Source of the DNA: Euborellia annulipes
Lineage: Eukaryota > Arthropoda > Insecta > Dermaptera > Anisolabididae
Length of the DNA: 64,000 nt
Assembly: GCA_023213315.1 (NCBI GenBank)
Contig: JAKCPI010004471.1
Location: 310,001 to 374,000 of the forward strand
Direction: 5' to 3'
The number at the start of each line of letters is the position of its first letter. The stretch's first letter is position 1. Positions 9,692 through 21,345 of this stretch are shown here, one piece after another. Position numbers and translations under genes: made by a program. Below the pieces are notes generated by a model. That model did not search any database. It was not told where the DNA came from and worked only from the letters and a program-made list of their open reading frames with translations.

Positions 9692-10546
9692 TTACTTTCT
9701 CTTCCTTATATATGTAATATATAGTCAGAAAGTATTGCAATCATGAATCAAAAATTCGATGTCGAGATTTTGATGGAAATACATGTTTTGAGGTCCAAAA
9801 ATGTGAGTCCCGCAAAATGGTCTGTTTGTAACGATTTTAAGCATGAAAGAAATGATCTACAAGGTTGAAATTTTATATTTAAATTAGGTACTGTATCAAA
9901 AAGTGAAAATGAGCTTTTGAACAAAATAGGCCAAAAAGTACTAGTACTTTACTGAGGTAATTTTTAAGTTTTTTTCGATTTGCTTGAAATTGGCTCTAAC
10001 GATTTTGATTAAAATTCATAAATTAACTATTTGTTCGATGCTCTCTAAAAAGTATATCAGTAAAATTTTTCGGGAAAATTATTTGAAGTACACTTTACTG
10101 ATGTAGAATTTCAGATCTTTCAGCCCTTCCTTCCATAGAGCCTATGTTAAAACCCTATGGGGATTTGCATGTTAATTTCGATTCAAAAAGGGGTCTCCTT
10201 TGGAACTTTTTACCCATTTAATAAAAATTTTCTGATTCTTATGAAATTTTATACTTTTGTGTATAAAATATTCAAATATAAGATTAAAATTTTGAAAAAT
10301 ATCAAAGTTTATTTCAGGCAGTCAACATTTAAAATACAATTTAAATACACAGAGCCTAGTGAAAGTGTGAATCAATTGACTAATTTTTATTTTTTTTTTA
10401 CTTATGAAACGCAAGTGGTCAAGTTAACTAAGGTGCAATGGGAAACTAAATATATCTCGACACAAAAAATCTGGTGTGACAGCACAGTACACAACTTTCG
10501 ATTACCGAAGGGTAGAGAACGTTGTGTGCCGTGCTTTAAATCACTT
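9692..10546 (+). repeat. Family B repeat, long subfamily
   Basis: Begins with the terminal hairpin, contains ATGGAAATACATGTTTTGAG and GTACTAGTACTTTACTGAG, and ends in a version of the large palindrome (TCTGGTGTGACAGCACAG...). It carries an extra ~350-bp segment (about 10095-10450) that also occurs in the copy at 20474-21345, and in part in that at 30432-31090, so this is a distinct subfamily. The 143-residue frame at 10157-10588 lies within it and is not conserved. Confidence 0.85.
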
Positions 10547-11588
10547 GTTAAAGTATTCATTAAAAAATTAGCATTATTGTCATTATAAGAAATAAATTTT
10601 GTTTGATTTGTTTTTTTCTCACAACCACTCCATCCATTATCGTTTTTTTAACATTTCAAAGATAAGCAATGGTTTTTGATTCTTTACTAACATTTAAATT
10701 TATTTAAAATTATAGCGATCTAAAAATATACTTTCCCAAATGAATAATTTAAATTTTCTAAAAACCCTGAAAAGTTTCCTTGATAGATTATTCATCGCAT
10801 TCATTTTTACTAGACTAATGCATTTATTTCGAGCCATTGATTCGAGCACAAAGACGTTTTCGGACTCTGGATTAAGGGCTCCAAATAAAAGTGAAGACGG
10901 GAACCTAATGAATGATGAATGAAACGTCGACTTATTCAAGTTTGTGTCGTAATCTACAATGAGTGACAGTCATTTAAAAAGAAAAAAAAGAATTAAAAAT
11001 TGCCATATGTATAAATCAAAAAAATAAAAAGTTTTTGAGTGAAAAAAAAAACTTTTGAAAAATATGGAAAGCGATTACGATTATTACAATATATTAATTA
11101 GAAGGAAATAATAATAATTTATCAAATTTTATTTGTTTTCAGGATTTAAATGTGGATAGGCTCTACAGACAAGGCGTAGCATTGATATACACTCTATCAT
11201 CGCTGGCCTCTTAAAATAGCCCATTTTAAAAAGATATTTTATGTTTTATATTTTATCCAATTTTTTTTACTATCAATAAATTTTTTATTAAATCCTTACA
11301 CCAAAAGTCGCAGATAAATCCCTAAAACGTAATATAATATTTCACATGACGAGATATTCACCCCGTCATACTTGAAATAATAAATAGACAATATTAAAAA
11401 TGATATGATACGAATGTGTCTTCACTTTTTTTAAATTATAACTAAAATTATATACTCTTGAAACGCTTGTTGGAAAAATAAGTAAGACTGAATTTTCATT
11501 ACCAGTATTTATATAAAGTCGGCTTTTACCGTCGGGCGGTTTTTATCGAAAATTAAATTCACTTTTATAAAATTATAACTCCTTATCT
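10547..11588. other. Unassigned AT-rich stretch
   Basis: Overlapping short frames on both strands at 10700-10939 show no protein features. No repeat ends were recognised. Confidence 0.45.
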
Positions 11589-12111
11589 TTTTACTTTAAC
11601 TTGCCTTTATATTTATATGTTAATATATAGAGAAAGTATTGTTTTCAAGTCAAAAATTTGATATCTAGATTTTGATGGAAATACACGTTTTGAGGTCCCC
11701 TGAGTTCAAAAAATTGGGTTCCGCAAAATGGTCAGACTGTCTATGAACAAAATATCTCAAGAACAAAAAAAGATATTCAAATTGTGTACCCCACTGGGAC
11801 CTAATCCGAAACGTGTGAACAAAATCAGTCAAAAAGTACTAATACTTTACTGAAGTTCTTTTTTTAATTTTTTTTTTCGATGTTTCTAAAATAACTTCTA
11901 ACGATTTTAATTAAAATTTGTAAATCAATTATTTTTTAGATGCTATTTTGTATATTTTCATTTTGTCCTCAAAATTGTTCGAAACACACTTTACTTTTGT
12001 ATTTCATAGGAAAGATAGGAAAAATGGTAACAAAAATTTTTTTTTTCTTTTTTATACTGCTGGAAACTGAATATAAGCATAGAACATAACTTTCAATTAC
12101 CGAAGGTAAAA
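11589..12111 (+). repeat. Family B repeat
   Basis: Starts TTTACTTTAACTTGCC plus AT hairpin and runs through the ATCTAGATTTTGATGGAAAT and GTACTAATACTTTACTG blocks to a worn palindrome end (AACATAACTTTCAATTACCG). Confidence 0.82.
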
Positions 12112-12796
12112 ACAAAAAAGAAATAGAAATATCTATTATGAAATACATACAGTGAATTTTTTCACTTTAATTGTTTATTTAAAAAAATATATTTTAAAAA
12201 AATGAAAAATCACTCTTGAGAGAGAAATTTTTTTCTAAATTATACTTGCTATTAATTTAGAAATATAGGGAGGGATTTAAATGGTTCAGATTCCGAAAAA
12301 AAAAGAGGGAAAATCATTTATTGTTGATCTTCTTTTGAATTGCGATGAAATTGAAAATACCCTCTTGCTCTCTGTTGAACTGGATTGAATTGCATTTATC
12401 CAGTCAGGTGGAAGGCCCCATTTTTTTTTTTTTTTTAGAAAAGTACAAATAGTATATTTTAAACGTTACAGAAGTTAACCTTCATCTCACCAAATTTTCT
12501 GAAATGTTTTTTTCGTGATTGTATGTCAAAATTAAGAGACTTGTATCTTTTTATTTCAAAAATATTTTTATTATCAAAAATTTTGTTTTCCAAACAAAAA
12601 AAAACGTTCCGACCAAAAAAATTTATGTCCAATAATTTTGTTATTTCCATTTGACTGAAAACTTGAAAAATACACTTTTTTTTATTTCTCTGAATTTTAT
12701 TTTATTTTTGAACTAGAGTTATATATATTTTTTATTTTAATTTGCCCGAAAATTTTATTTTTTTCTCAGGAAAAAGAAATTAATAGAAATTCTCAG
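12112..12796. other. Unassigned AT-rich stretch
   Basis: No element ends or coding features recognised. A T run of about 19 lies at 12420-12439. Confidence 0.45.
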
Positions 12797-12914
12797 GTAC
12801 AGTGGAATCTTGAGCTTAGTCAACTAAACCAATATTAATAAAATAAATTAACTAAAGGAGAAAAGACAACACTTTCAACTGCTAAGCATTTTGGTTGCCT
12901 ATGCTCAAGGCTCC
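12797..12914. mobile_element. Family G MITE remnant
   Basis: Left part begins TACAGTGGAATCTTGAGC and the right part TTGGTTGCCTATGCTCAAGG matches the family G arm seen at 19295-19645 and 42339-42531. The right end is lost where the next foldback begins. Confidence 0.5.
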
Positions 12915-13230
12915 AAGGGTGGTAGTAATTTTTTCATTATATGCTCTTATACTGTAAAGATTGTACAGTGAGGAACAATATTAATTCCCACACATGCGTT
13001 TTATACTTGTGATTATTTCATTGTTTTTATAAAAGAAAATGAAAATCTTTATTGGAAATTTTCTAGGTTTGAACCATGAAAGTTTCAATTAAAAAATACT
13101 ATATAATCTTTTTTTTTTAAACAATGAAATAATCACAAGTAGAAAAAGCATGGTTGGGCCTTAATATTGTCTCTCACTGTACAACCTTTACAGTATAAGA
13201 GCATATAATGAAAAAATTACTACCACCCTT
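12915..13230. mobile_element. Family H foldback element (or MITE nested in a MITE)
   Basis: The outer arms starting AAGGGTGGTAGTAATTTTTT at 12915 are repeated in inverse ending at 13230. Inside them TACAGTGAG and its inverse CTCACTGTA mark a second pair of ends, and the inversion continues inward to ATTATTTCATTG. Either one foldback or an inner TA-MITE inserted in an outer one. The inner type also occurs as a solo end at 52701-52732. No coding sequence. Confidence 0.75.
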
Positions 13231-14003
13231 CTAATTAATTATGTGTATAATATTAATTTATTTGTTGGTTGAAAATATTTAAACTGTTTATTAGATAATA
13301 AATGATTTGTTCTTTTAATTTAGCAAACTTTGCAAAAAAAACTTCTGAGGGATGTTCTATTCCCTTTGGTCTCTTCACTCGTCCGTCCCCTCTTCATTTA
13401 TCACTCAATCATATTATTACATTATCAATTTTGATGGTAAAATCGCACATGTCGCATTTTTCCCAAATATAATTCATCTTAATTCTTTTTCAACTGTTCC
13501 ATTAAACTTTAAATCCTTCACTCTTTTGAAAAAAAAAAAAAAAAATTCATCTATTTATAAGAATATGAGAGAGATAATGCGAAATTGACATTTTTGCTTT
13601 TCATCTCTTTTCCCTTTTATTAACTTTGTCTTAACTCACTAATAAGTTGTTTTAGTCAATTATTATATTGAATGAAAACTTGTAATCGATTTAGAAAAAT
13701 GTAGAAACTTTTTTTTTTTTTAAGAAATCAGAGTTGGCACATCTGACAATTCGGTGAATTATAAAAGATCCAATGATTTCTCAGCTTTTGACGTATCCTT
13801 AATCCGTTAACGTTTCTTTCTATAGAGTTGATAGGGAAATCAAATGAAAGAATAAATGACTTTAAAGGGATTAATTCATAAACTTATATATCAATTTAAT
13901 CGTAGTATTAATTAAAACATTCATTAAAATTTAATTCACATTTAAAAGTAAACTAATTAGAATTTTCATTAAACACTAGTCGAAGACTATGGCAATTTAA
14001 AAA
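13231..14003. other. Unassigned AT-rich stretch
   Basis: The 78-residue frame at 13352-13588 ends in an A-run-encoded lysine tract and shows no domain. No repeat ends recognised. Confidence 0.45.
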
Positions 14004-14123
14004 TTGGCAAATAGCAGACGCGAATTGGATTCAGTTGGTAAGCAACCAACCCATCGCCCTTTAATCCCGCCCTTTTTTTACGTAGGGAGGGGGATGTTCA
14101 ATTGCCTCTTTTCCCCACAGGCG

Positions 14124-14216
14124 ATGCCTGATAACAGACGAGCGACTCTACAGTTCTATTTGGACATCATTATCAGCTCCATATTTATATTTCTATTCCT
14201 GGCATTGTATAACTAG
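14124..14216 (+). CDS. Possible short terminal exon / micropeptide (30 aa)
   Basis: Not a recognised gene. The frame starts at an ATG three bases after a strong-looking 3' splice site (pyrimidine tract ending CCCCACAG at 14120). It encodes MPDNRRATLQ followed by a hydrophobic C-terminal segment (roughly residues 14-29) able to span a membrane, and stops at 14214-14216. An AATAAA lies 32 bases downstream (14248-14253). A GTAAGC at 14038 could be the donor of an 83-nt intron. The frame is also open upstream through 14004. A charged N-terminus plus one membrane span in about 30 residues is typical of arthropod micropeptides in general, but I see no specific similarity. It could be chance. Confidence 0.22.
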   Translation: MPDNRRATLQFYLDIIISSIFIFLFLALYN

Positions 14217-14774
14217 AGAGAAAAGCGCATCAGCTTAAATTTTTCCTAATAAATTTTTTTTTATTTGCTTGCAAAAATATATCAAAAGTGACATGATTTT
14301 ACTTTTTGTTACCTATATATGTAATGTATAAGTATATCGATCATGCCAAACAATTTTAAATTAGATTTATTATAATGGTAATCACAGGATATTCAATATT
14401 TTACTGATCCTTAATTATTTTGCACATCCTTAATCTTGTATCTTTATCAACCAACTAAAATAAAAAAATAAAAATTTAATGTGTTGGTACTTTGTGAATA
14501 TTAATATATCTAAGACTTTTTTTTGCAAAATATGATTTAATCGAATATAAGCAAAAACCCTTTTACTTGTTTGCATAATTTTATTAATTTATTTCGTTAA
14601 ATCACTTCAATAAAGTTGAATTTTTTTTATTTAGAATTAAGAGCTTTTGGTTTTTTTTTTCGTTATACAAATTTTTTATTTATTTATTAATTTTTTTATT
14701 TTATCTGAACAAATATTTCATCATAATATTTATGAATATTTATAAAAAAAAGTTTTATCAATAATGTGTTATAT

Positions 14775-14822
<48 letters not shown>

Positions 14823-15920
14823 CTAAGGGTCGGCAACCTATCATGCATATGTCAATGCAATGGCTAATGTTCATTGATCCATCCATGGTTTTGTAAATAA
14901 TAAATTTGAATTATATGGAAAATTGAAATCACTCAAGTGTTAGTTAGATCGTGTTTATCTCATTGATCTTAAATAAAGATCACACATACAAATCAAGCAA
15001 AGATACATTTTATAAGTGTAGAGAGGAAAACATTTCGGTTCCAGGCTCACAAAAAAAAAATCATAAAATATATCTATTGGCTTGAAATATCAATTTTTTT
15101 AAATGTAATATTAAAAATTTTAAAATACCTTCTGTGATTTAAATATATACAGATTTTTATATTGGCGGATCCTGCATCAGGCCAAATTAAAAAATAGAAA
15201 AGAAAAACAATTTGTTTTAAAATTAAGATATATCTAATTTTTTTAACGGCAAAAAGTTTGAAAAATGTGCGTCTTACAAATACACTATTTATTTTTCTTA
15301 AACGAAAAACAAATGAGTTTTCCAATTTTAATTAGTATATCGACGTTTCAGAGTTAGCACGTATTCATGAGAAAAAGGGAAAATCAACTGCCCATAATAC
15401 TATCTTGTTTGAGAACTGAATTTTTTTTACCAGTCTTTAATAAATAATTATAAAAACAGCGAGTTTTGAAGTGAAAAAAGTAACAGAAATTTAGAGCAGT
15501 ATATTAATATTAAATACTGGAAGAAGTTGGTTAAACATCAAAGTTTTTTGAAAAGAAAAAAGAGATGTTTAAGGAAGGGGCGAGACGTTGCGAATGACAC
15601 GTGAAATGGACACCTAAAAATGAAAAATCACGAATTCATTGGACATGGGAAATGTTTAAGAAACAACGAACTTTATAAAAAGTTGCACAAGTCTGTTTGG
15701 AGGTGAGAGAGACTTGAGACTTGAATTGTGATTCAGTAAATGTAATGAATCACATCCATCATCCACTATTATCAGACAGGCGGATTTAATTGATCCTTTA
15801 AAAAACCGAAAGGAAAATATTTTTATTTCAGAAAAATATAATTTTGTTCAACTTCTTAAAACGTGGAATATTTTACTTGTTATGATGGAAAAGAGTCTGC
15901 TGAGAAATATTACTAAAAGC
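14217..15920. other. Unassigned AT-rich stretch with an (AT)n tract
   Basis: Contains the dinucleotide repeat listed separately and, at about 14826, AAGGGTCGGCAACCTATC, which resembles a worn hAT-type end. The 83-residue frame at 15074-15325 has no recognisable features. Confidence 0.45.
14777..14821. repeat. (AT)n microsatellite
   Basis: About 21 uninterrupted AT dinucleotides. Confidence 0.95.
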
Positions 15921-15940
15921 AGTGGCGAACCTCGGTTTGA
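15921..15940 (+). mobile_element. hAT-like terminus fragment
   Basis: AGCAGTGGCGAACCTCGG resembles hAT-type ends (CAGTGGCG...). No partner end was found. Confidence 0.3.
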
Positions 15941-16030
15941 ATGTTTTATATCGGAATTTTGTGTTTGGCATTAAGCAGAAACGTCAGGGAGTTTATTGAT
16001 TAATAGGTCTATTTCAAATAAATGCAGATT

Positions 16031-16264
16031 GCTCAGGGGCCCACATCTTGTGGGTACGTGGATGGCGACCACGAGCTGCCCGAGCTGGGGCAGACAGTCC
16101 TTCAGTTCTTTAAATGTCTGTCTCTTCCTTCCTCTTTTTAACAGGCGTCAGACCGTGCGACGGCCTGTCCTTTTTCTTCCGGTCGTAAAAACTTATGATA
16201 GGGTTGGAGGGAAAGAGTGAGGTAGCCGACCCCGCATCGCGGGATAAGGCGAGGAGAGAAGAAA
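16031..16264 (+). mobile_element. SINE, full-length copy 2
   Basis: Standard head GCTCAGGGGCCCACATC and GAA-rich tail. A 9-bp TSD, AAATGCAGA, lies at 16020-16028 and 16265-16273. Belongs to the subfamily with GGGACAGACAGT-type wording and the CTTCCTTCCTC block, with GACCCCGCATCGCGGGA near the 3' end. Frames on both strands through it are not genes. Confidence 0.87.
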
Positions 16265-16450
16265 AAATGCAGAAATTATGAAAACCAAGTCCAAGACCCA
16301 ATGATAAGATAAAATTAATTAAAATTAATCAAAAATACTAGGTGATATATTTCTAATAAAATTATGTTTGAGAAAATAGAGAAAAATTAAAAAAATTCTA
16401 GTACTCTTTTGCTGATTTTATTTCATATCCTCGAAACGCCTATAAAATTC

Positions 16451-16618
16451 GCTCAGGGACATCTTGTGGGTACGTGGCTGGCGACCACGAGCTACCCTAG
16501 CTGGGACTGGCAGTACTTCTGTTCTTAGCATGTCAGTCTCTTCCCTTCTATATTTTCAACAGGCGTCAGACCGGGCCTGCTTTATTCCTTTCCGGTAGCA
16601 AAAAAACACATGAACAGT
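16451..16618 (+). mobile_element. SINE, 3'-truncated copy 3
   Basis: Starts GCTCAGGGACATC (a small deletion in the head) and ends after the AACACATGAACAG block; the GACCCCGC hairpin and GAA tail are missing. No TSD could be assigned. Confidence 0.82.
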
Positions 16619-16661
16619 TTCCTTTTGCGTTTTTTTGTTGTCTAACTTCCAGGCGCTGTCG

Positions 16662-16864
16662 TAAAAGATCTTTTTATTAAATTTGTAACGAAATTAATCA
16701 GTTCACGTTTTTTATCCAATTTATTGAATACGTTACAGTGTTTTTAATCTTTAAATACCTATTAATGATTTTCCCTATAATATATTATTTAAAAGAATCA
16801 CATAAATTGGTTGAAAAACGTTAACTGATTAATTTCGTTAAATTATTAAAAAATCTTTAAATGG
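16662..16864. repeat. Inverted repeat, possible MITE
   Basis: About 60-bp arms: 16664-16722 and 16802-16862 are inverted relatives sharing AACGAAATTAATCAGTT. The spacer is about 80 bp. Target duplication not identified. Confidence 0.6.
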
Positions 16865-18432
16865 ATTTTTTTCTGACATGTTATAAATATTTAATACTTT
16901 ACTTCTAAACTTTTTTTTTTGCTATTAAATGTTAAAATGATTTATGTTAAAATGTTAAATTAGAAATATATTTTTTGAATTTGATTCGTAAAGTTAGTTA
17001 CCGGTATATAAATTCAAATATACACTTATAGTGTACAGTTTTTTGTTGCCGAACTACCCTGTCTCTTTGAATTTTGAACGAAATTTTTTAATAGTTATTT
17101 TCAATCTTAAAATTTTGAAATATTTTAAAAAAGAAAATCCTAATTTAGAAAATTTTACTCGAATTTTAATGAAAAATTTTGCCGGTACATAAATATTTAA
17201 TAAATTTTTGAAGTGATTATTTCTCAGTTATATAAATAAACTAGCAATAGGTTTTTACCCTTTAAGGGAATTAATTGGCTTGTAAAACTTATTTATAGAA
17301 CGTAATTTAATTTTGATTTTACAAAATAATTTCATTATAACAGTAAGTAAAGATTGAATAACAGTGCTTTAGTATAAAAGATATCATTCTTTTTTTAAAT
17401 GTGTCTAATCGATATTCCATTATTTAATCTGGCTAAATATTCATCAGCAATCCACAATTTCGAACAGAGATAATAAATAAGATACGAAATTTTTTAATCG
17501 TATTCCCTTTTTTTTTTAGTGAAAGCGAAATAATAAATACGATCACGATGTGCTCCATGATTAGATTATTAGATTAGATAAGAATAAATAAAATAAATAT
17601 CGTCATTATATGTGAGAAAACTTTCTAATCGTGATAAAGCGACAAATGTGAATAAATAAAATAATAACACCTCTTTTAATTCCCAGGCTTGGTAGACTGT
17701 CAAGAGCAATTCATTTATAAGCGATGAGATTGTATAAATAAATAAATAAATACTTCGAATAATCCATTATTTAATAGGTGGCTTTGATCTGACAAAAAGT
17801 TGTAAAGCATTTAAGTTAATAATTTGAATTTGTTTGAATGAAAAAAAAAAAAAACAACAAAAAAATGTTTGCAAAGAATAACAATAAAAAATTAATCTAA
17901 GTCAAAAATATTAAATAAATTCAATAAGAAAATATTTTTATTTTTCAACTCACGTAAAAAAAATATCGCCGTATTGATTAATATTCATATGGGCTATCTT
18001 GAAAATGTTATCTAAATTTAAAAATATCCAACAAATTCGCATAAACCTGGGATTTATTCTACAACTTCACTCAAATATTGTTATTTAATAAAATTTTCAT
18101 AGACCAAATATTCAATGATCGAGACCAACAAATGAAGATGAAGAAAAATAAAATTTTTTAATTAATAGAAGAATATTATTAAATCTACGTTTTAATTAAA
18201 ATCTTAAGAGAAAAATTCTGATAATGGCTTAAACTCAAAGCCGAAATGTCAGTTTGGAAATAAAACAAATTTTGAATTGAATTTTTTTTTAAATCAATTT
18301 TCACTCGCAATTTATTTTGAATAAAGATTTGCTGTCATTTAACGAAATATCATCAAACAGTCATCATTATATTGCTCAAAAAGTAAAAAATTCTCCCTAG
18401 ACTTCCTCCCCTTGATTATCTTACTCTAAAAT
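16865..18432. other. Unassigned AT-rich stretch
   Basis: No gene or repeat ends recognised over about 1.5 kb. Confidence 0.45.
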
Positions 18433-18552
18433 CAGTGGCGTAGCTTGCCCTAGATGGACACTGTTTCAAAATTTGTTGGGGGCCCTTCTTTCTATGTATT
18501 TAAAAATGAGTTGGGACCCCCCTCCCGAAAAAAATTTCTCTATACGCCCCTG
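18433..18552. mobile_element. hAT-like MITE, worn
   Basis: Begins CAGTGGCGTAGCTTGCC and ends TCTATACGCCCCTG. The right half matches the element at 7983-8197 (CCCGAAAAAAAT then ATACGCCCCTG). The flanking octamers do not match, so it is old or rearranged. Confidence 0.6.
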
Positions 18553-19294
18553 ATAATATATAATGAGAGAGTATTGTTTGCCTTGTATTTAAAATAAACT
18601 TCAACAAACCCCTTTTGGTTAGGTAGCACCAGTACTGAGTGAATAGCTATCAGGAACGTCCCTGGTCCGAGACAGCACTCCAATGCCATCTCCTTTTGTT
18701 TTGTTTGCTCTCTCTCTCTCTATCTTTCTCTCTTTCACGAATAAAGAGAAGGGGGATTCAAATCCACAGTAGAGATGCCAGCGCCCAGATAAGCCATTTG
18801 GCTGCTAACAACTCGAGATTACCAAGTTGGATTACTGAGTTTTCAATTAATAGATACTATCAGTTTAGCTATTTTCAGTTTTTAAATGTGGGTTTTATTC
18901 CAATTTTATGCATGGGTAATAAATATTGTCTTTAGTTGTTAGATATTAGTGACTGAAAAATTTTCATCTATCTAACCAATAAATTTTGTCAATAAATAGA
19001 GGGACTGTGATTACAAAGTGATTAAAAATACTCAACAATCCCCTTAACCTCGTCTTTCCCCTGTCACTTTAATTATTTCCCAGAACTATTTATTATTTAT
19101 TAAATGAAGGAATGTTAAATAATTCTAATATGATTTGGAAAACTTTTAATGTCGGTATATAATTCAATAATCAAGTTTTTCCTGCCCTTAGAAATTTATA
19201 TTTAGTTTAGTTATTCACATTAAAGACCTTCACGTGTCGAGTTGTACAGTATCCGTGGTATGTGGGTTAGCTACCTGGTTAACCCGCTTAACAG
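18553..19294. other. Unassigned stretch with a CT-rich tract
   Basis: Holds a CT-rich run at 18703-18736 and a GC-richer 18750-18830. The 98-residue frame at 18639-18935 runs through the CT tract and is probably chance. Confidence 0.45.
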
Positions 19295-19645
19295 TACAGT
19301 TGGCGTTAAATATGCTCGAGAGTAGAGCCTTGAGCTTAAGCAATCAAAGTGTAACTAGTCTTAAAAATAGCTTTCCCCCTTTAGTGGCATTAAAAAAAGA
19401 TGAAAAAACTTTAGTTATTGGTTGTGAATATTACAACATGTGTAAAGTCGGCGCCACGAGTGCCTGATGTACTCGAACAGCTTAGACAACGAAACCAACA
19501 TTTTTAAAATAAATAAATAATCTTTTTTTTATTGCAACTGAAGGGGAAAAGTTACTTTTAAGACACCACAACAGCTAAGCATTATGTTTGCCTATGCTCA
19601 AGCCTCCACTCTAGAGCATATCAGGCACTTGTGACGTTGACTGTA
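19295..19645. mobile_element. Family G MITE, compound
   Basis: TA-flanked ends TACAGTTGGCG (19295) and CGTTGACTGTA (19645). Arms of about 110 bp are inverted and share GAGTAGAGCCTTGAGC and AAAAATAGCTTTCCCC-type blocks. A third end-like block, GTCGGCGCCACGAGTGCCTG, lies at 19448-19467, so this may be two overlapping copies. The 77-residue frame at 19234-19467 is inside it. Confidence 0.68.
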
Positions 19646-19705
19646 CCCGTGCAGGGCTCTAAAATTCATGTTAGTCTCGTAGAATAAGTTTAAATTAATA
19701 TTATA

Positions 19706-19955
19706 TACACTGGAACCTTGCTTAAAGAGCATACTTCGTTCCAGAATTATACTCGTAAAGCGAAACACTCATTATGCTAAACAATAACATTATTCCCATA
19801 GAGCTGTTCCCCCATGACAATCCGGGACTTCCCCTCTCCTCGCCACTCGTTATGCGAAACATTGCTCGTTAAGCAAGTCATTCTTTTACAATTTGTTTTG
19901 CTCGTTATGCAAATTACTCGTTATGAGAGGTGCTTGCTAACGAGGTTCTACTGTA
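19706..19955. mobile_element. pogo/Tigger-like MITE
   Basis: Left end CACTGGAACCTTGCTTAA and right end, inverted, CAGTAGAACCTCGTTAGC, flanked by TA. CAGTxGAACCTCG is the usual start of pogo/Tigger-type elements. Several internal TCGTTATGC/CTCGTTAAGC words repeat. No transposase frame. Confidence 0.7.
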
Positions 19956-20473
19956 ATGATTTCTATTTATTTGTTGTGCAATTTATTTTAACAATTTTAT
20001 CTGAATTTTTCTACTTAAATTGTACAGACAAGTATGCATTTGTAATGGATACAAAACGCTGCTGGTTTTTCTTTGTAATATTATCATCCAATATTAAATA
20101 ATAAAGACGAAATATTTTTTATTAGAGACACATCATACAAGTTCTTCCGTTATAAATAAAAAAAAAAAGGTCTGGATTAATTCCACTCATATAAAAATCA
20201 ATAACTGTGCAGAATCACTTGCATCATTACTTTCATCCAGCGGTAATGAAAAAATCAAATTTTCTCTTTAATTTATTTCGATTGATATAGAAATAAAAGG
20301 GGAGTGAGCAAATTATTATCTAAATCTCCTAATTAGTGTTCGAGTAGACAAACTTAAACTGAAAATCTGTACTAGACACTCCATTGATAAACTTTTTGTT
20401 ATAAATAAGTAATGTATTATCTTGTAATTAATTTAGAAACTATTAATAGTGTCAACTATCTTTTCATTAATTG
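19956..20473. other. Unassigned AT-rich stretch
   Basis: Nothing recognised. Confidence 0.4.
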
Positions 20474-21345
20474 TTACTTTACTTAATATATAGAAAGTAT
20501 TGCATTCATGTCAAAAATTCGATGTCGAGATTTTGATGGAAATACACGTTTTGATGTCACCTGGGTTCGTAAAAATGGTTTGTCTGTCGGGGTTTAAAAT
20601 AAATCATGATGGAAATGAACTTTGAGATTGAAAATTTATATTTAAGTTAAGCACCCCAATCAGACACGAAATAAAATCGGTTAAAGAATACTAAAACTTT
20701 GCTTACGTACTTTTTCAGTTGTTTTTTTTTTCGATTTTCGGTTGTGTTACTATGGTAACAAAATATAAATATTTTTCTTTTTAGATTAAAATTCATATAA
20801 GTCAACTTTTTTTTTTTATATGCTCTTTAAAAAGTATATCAGTAAAATTTTTCGTGAAAATTGAAGTTCACTTTACTGATGTAGCATTTCAGATTTTTTA
20901 AATTCACTTTCGGGCTCTTCCTTCCATAGAGCCAATGTTAAATCCCTATGGTATTTAGGATTCAAAAGGGAACCTTTGGAACTTTTTACACATTTAAAAA
21001 ATTTTTTTCAATTCTTATGAAATTTTATATTTATTTAGGATTCTCTATTGTGTGGTTAAAATATCAAAATATATTTTGAAGAATAACCATAGTTTATTTC
21101 AATTGTCAACATTTAAAATACAATTTAAATACACAGAAGAAATTTTGAATCAATTTTTTTTTTTCACTTATGAAACGCAAGTGGTCAAATTTGGAACTAA
21201 GGTGCTATGGGAAGGAAACTAAATATATCTCGACACTACATCTTGGATTCTAATGTACTGCCGGAAACTAGATATATGCCAAAACAAAAAATCTGGTATG
21301 ACAAGCACTGAACAAATACCGAATCTAATGAATGTGTGTGCAGCG
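20474..21345 (+). repeat. Family B repeat, long subfamily
   Basis: Begins TTACTTTACTTAATATATAG, contains GATGTCGAGATTTTGATGG, and shares the extra segment with the copy at 9692-10546 (CTTCCTTCCATAGAGCC, CAACATTTAAAATACAATTT, CTTATGAAACGCAAGTGG). The 3' palindrome is worn. Confidence 0.85.

Noticed and set aside
10157..10588. 143-residue frame
   Set aside because: It lies inside a family B copy of the long subfamily; the related copy at 20474-21345 does not preserve it.
18750..18830. tRNA-like segment on the minus strand (GGATTTGAATCC)
   Set aside because: The A-box-like and B-box-like words are too close together for a tRNA and no cloverleaf forms.
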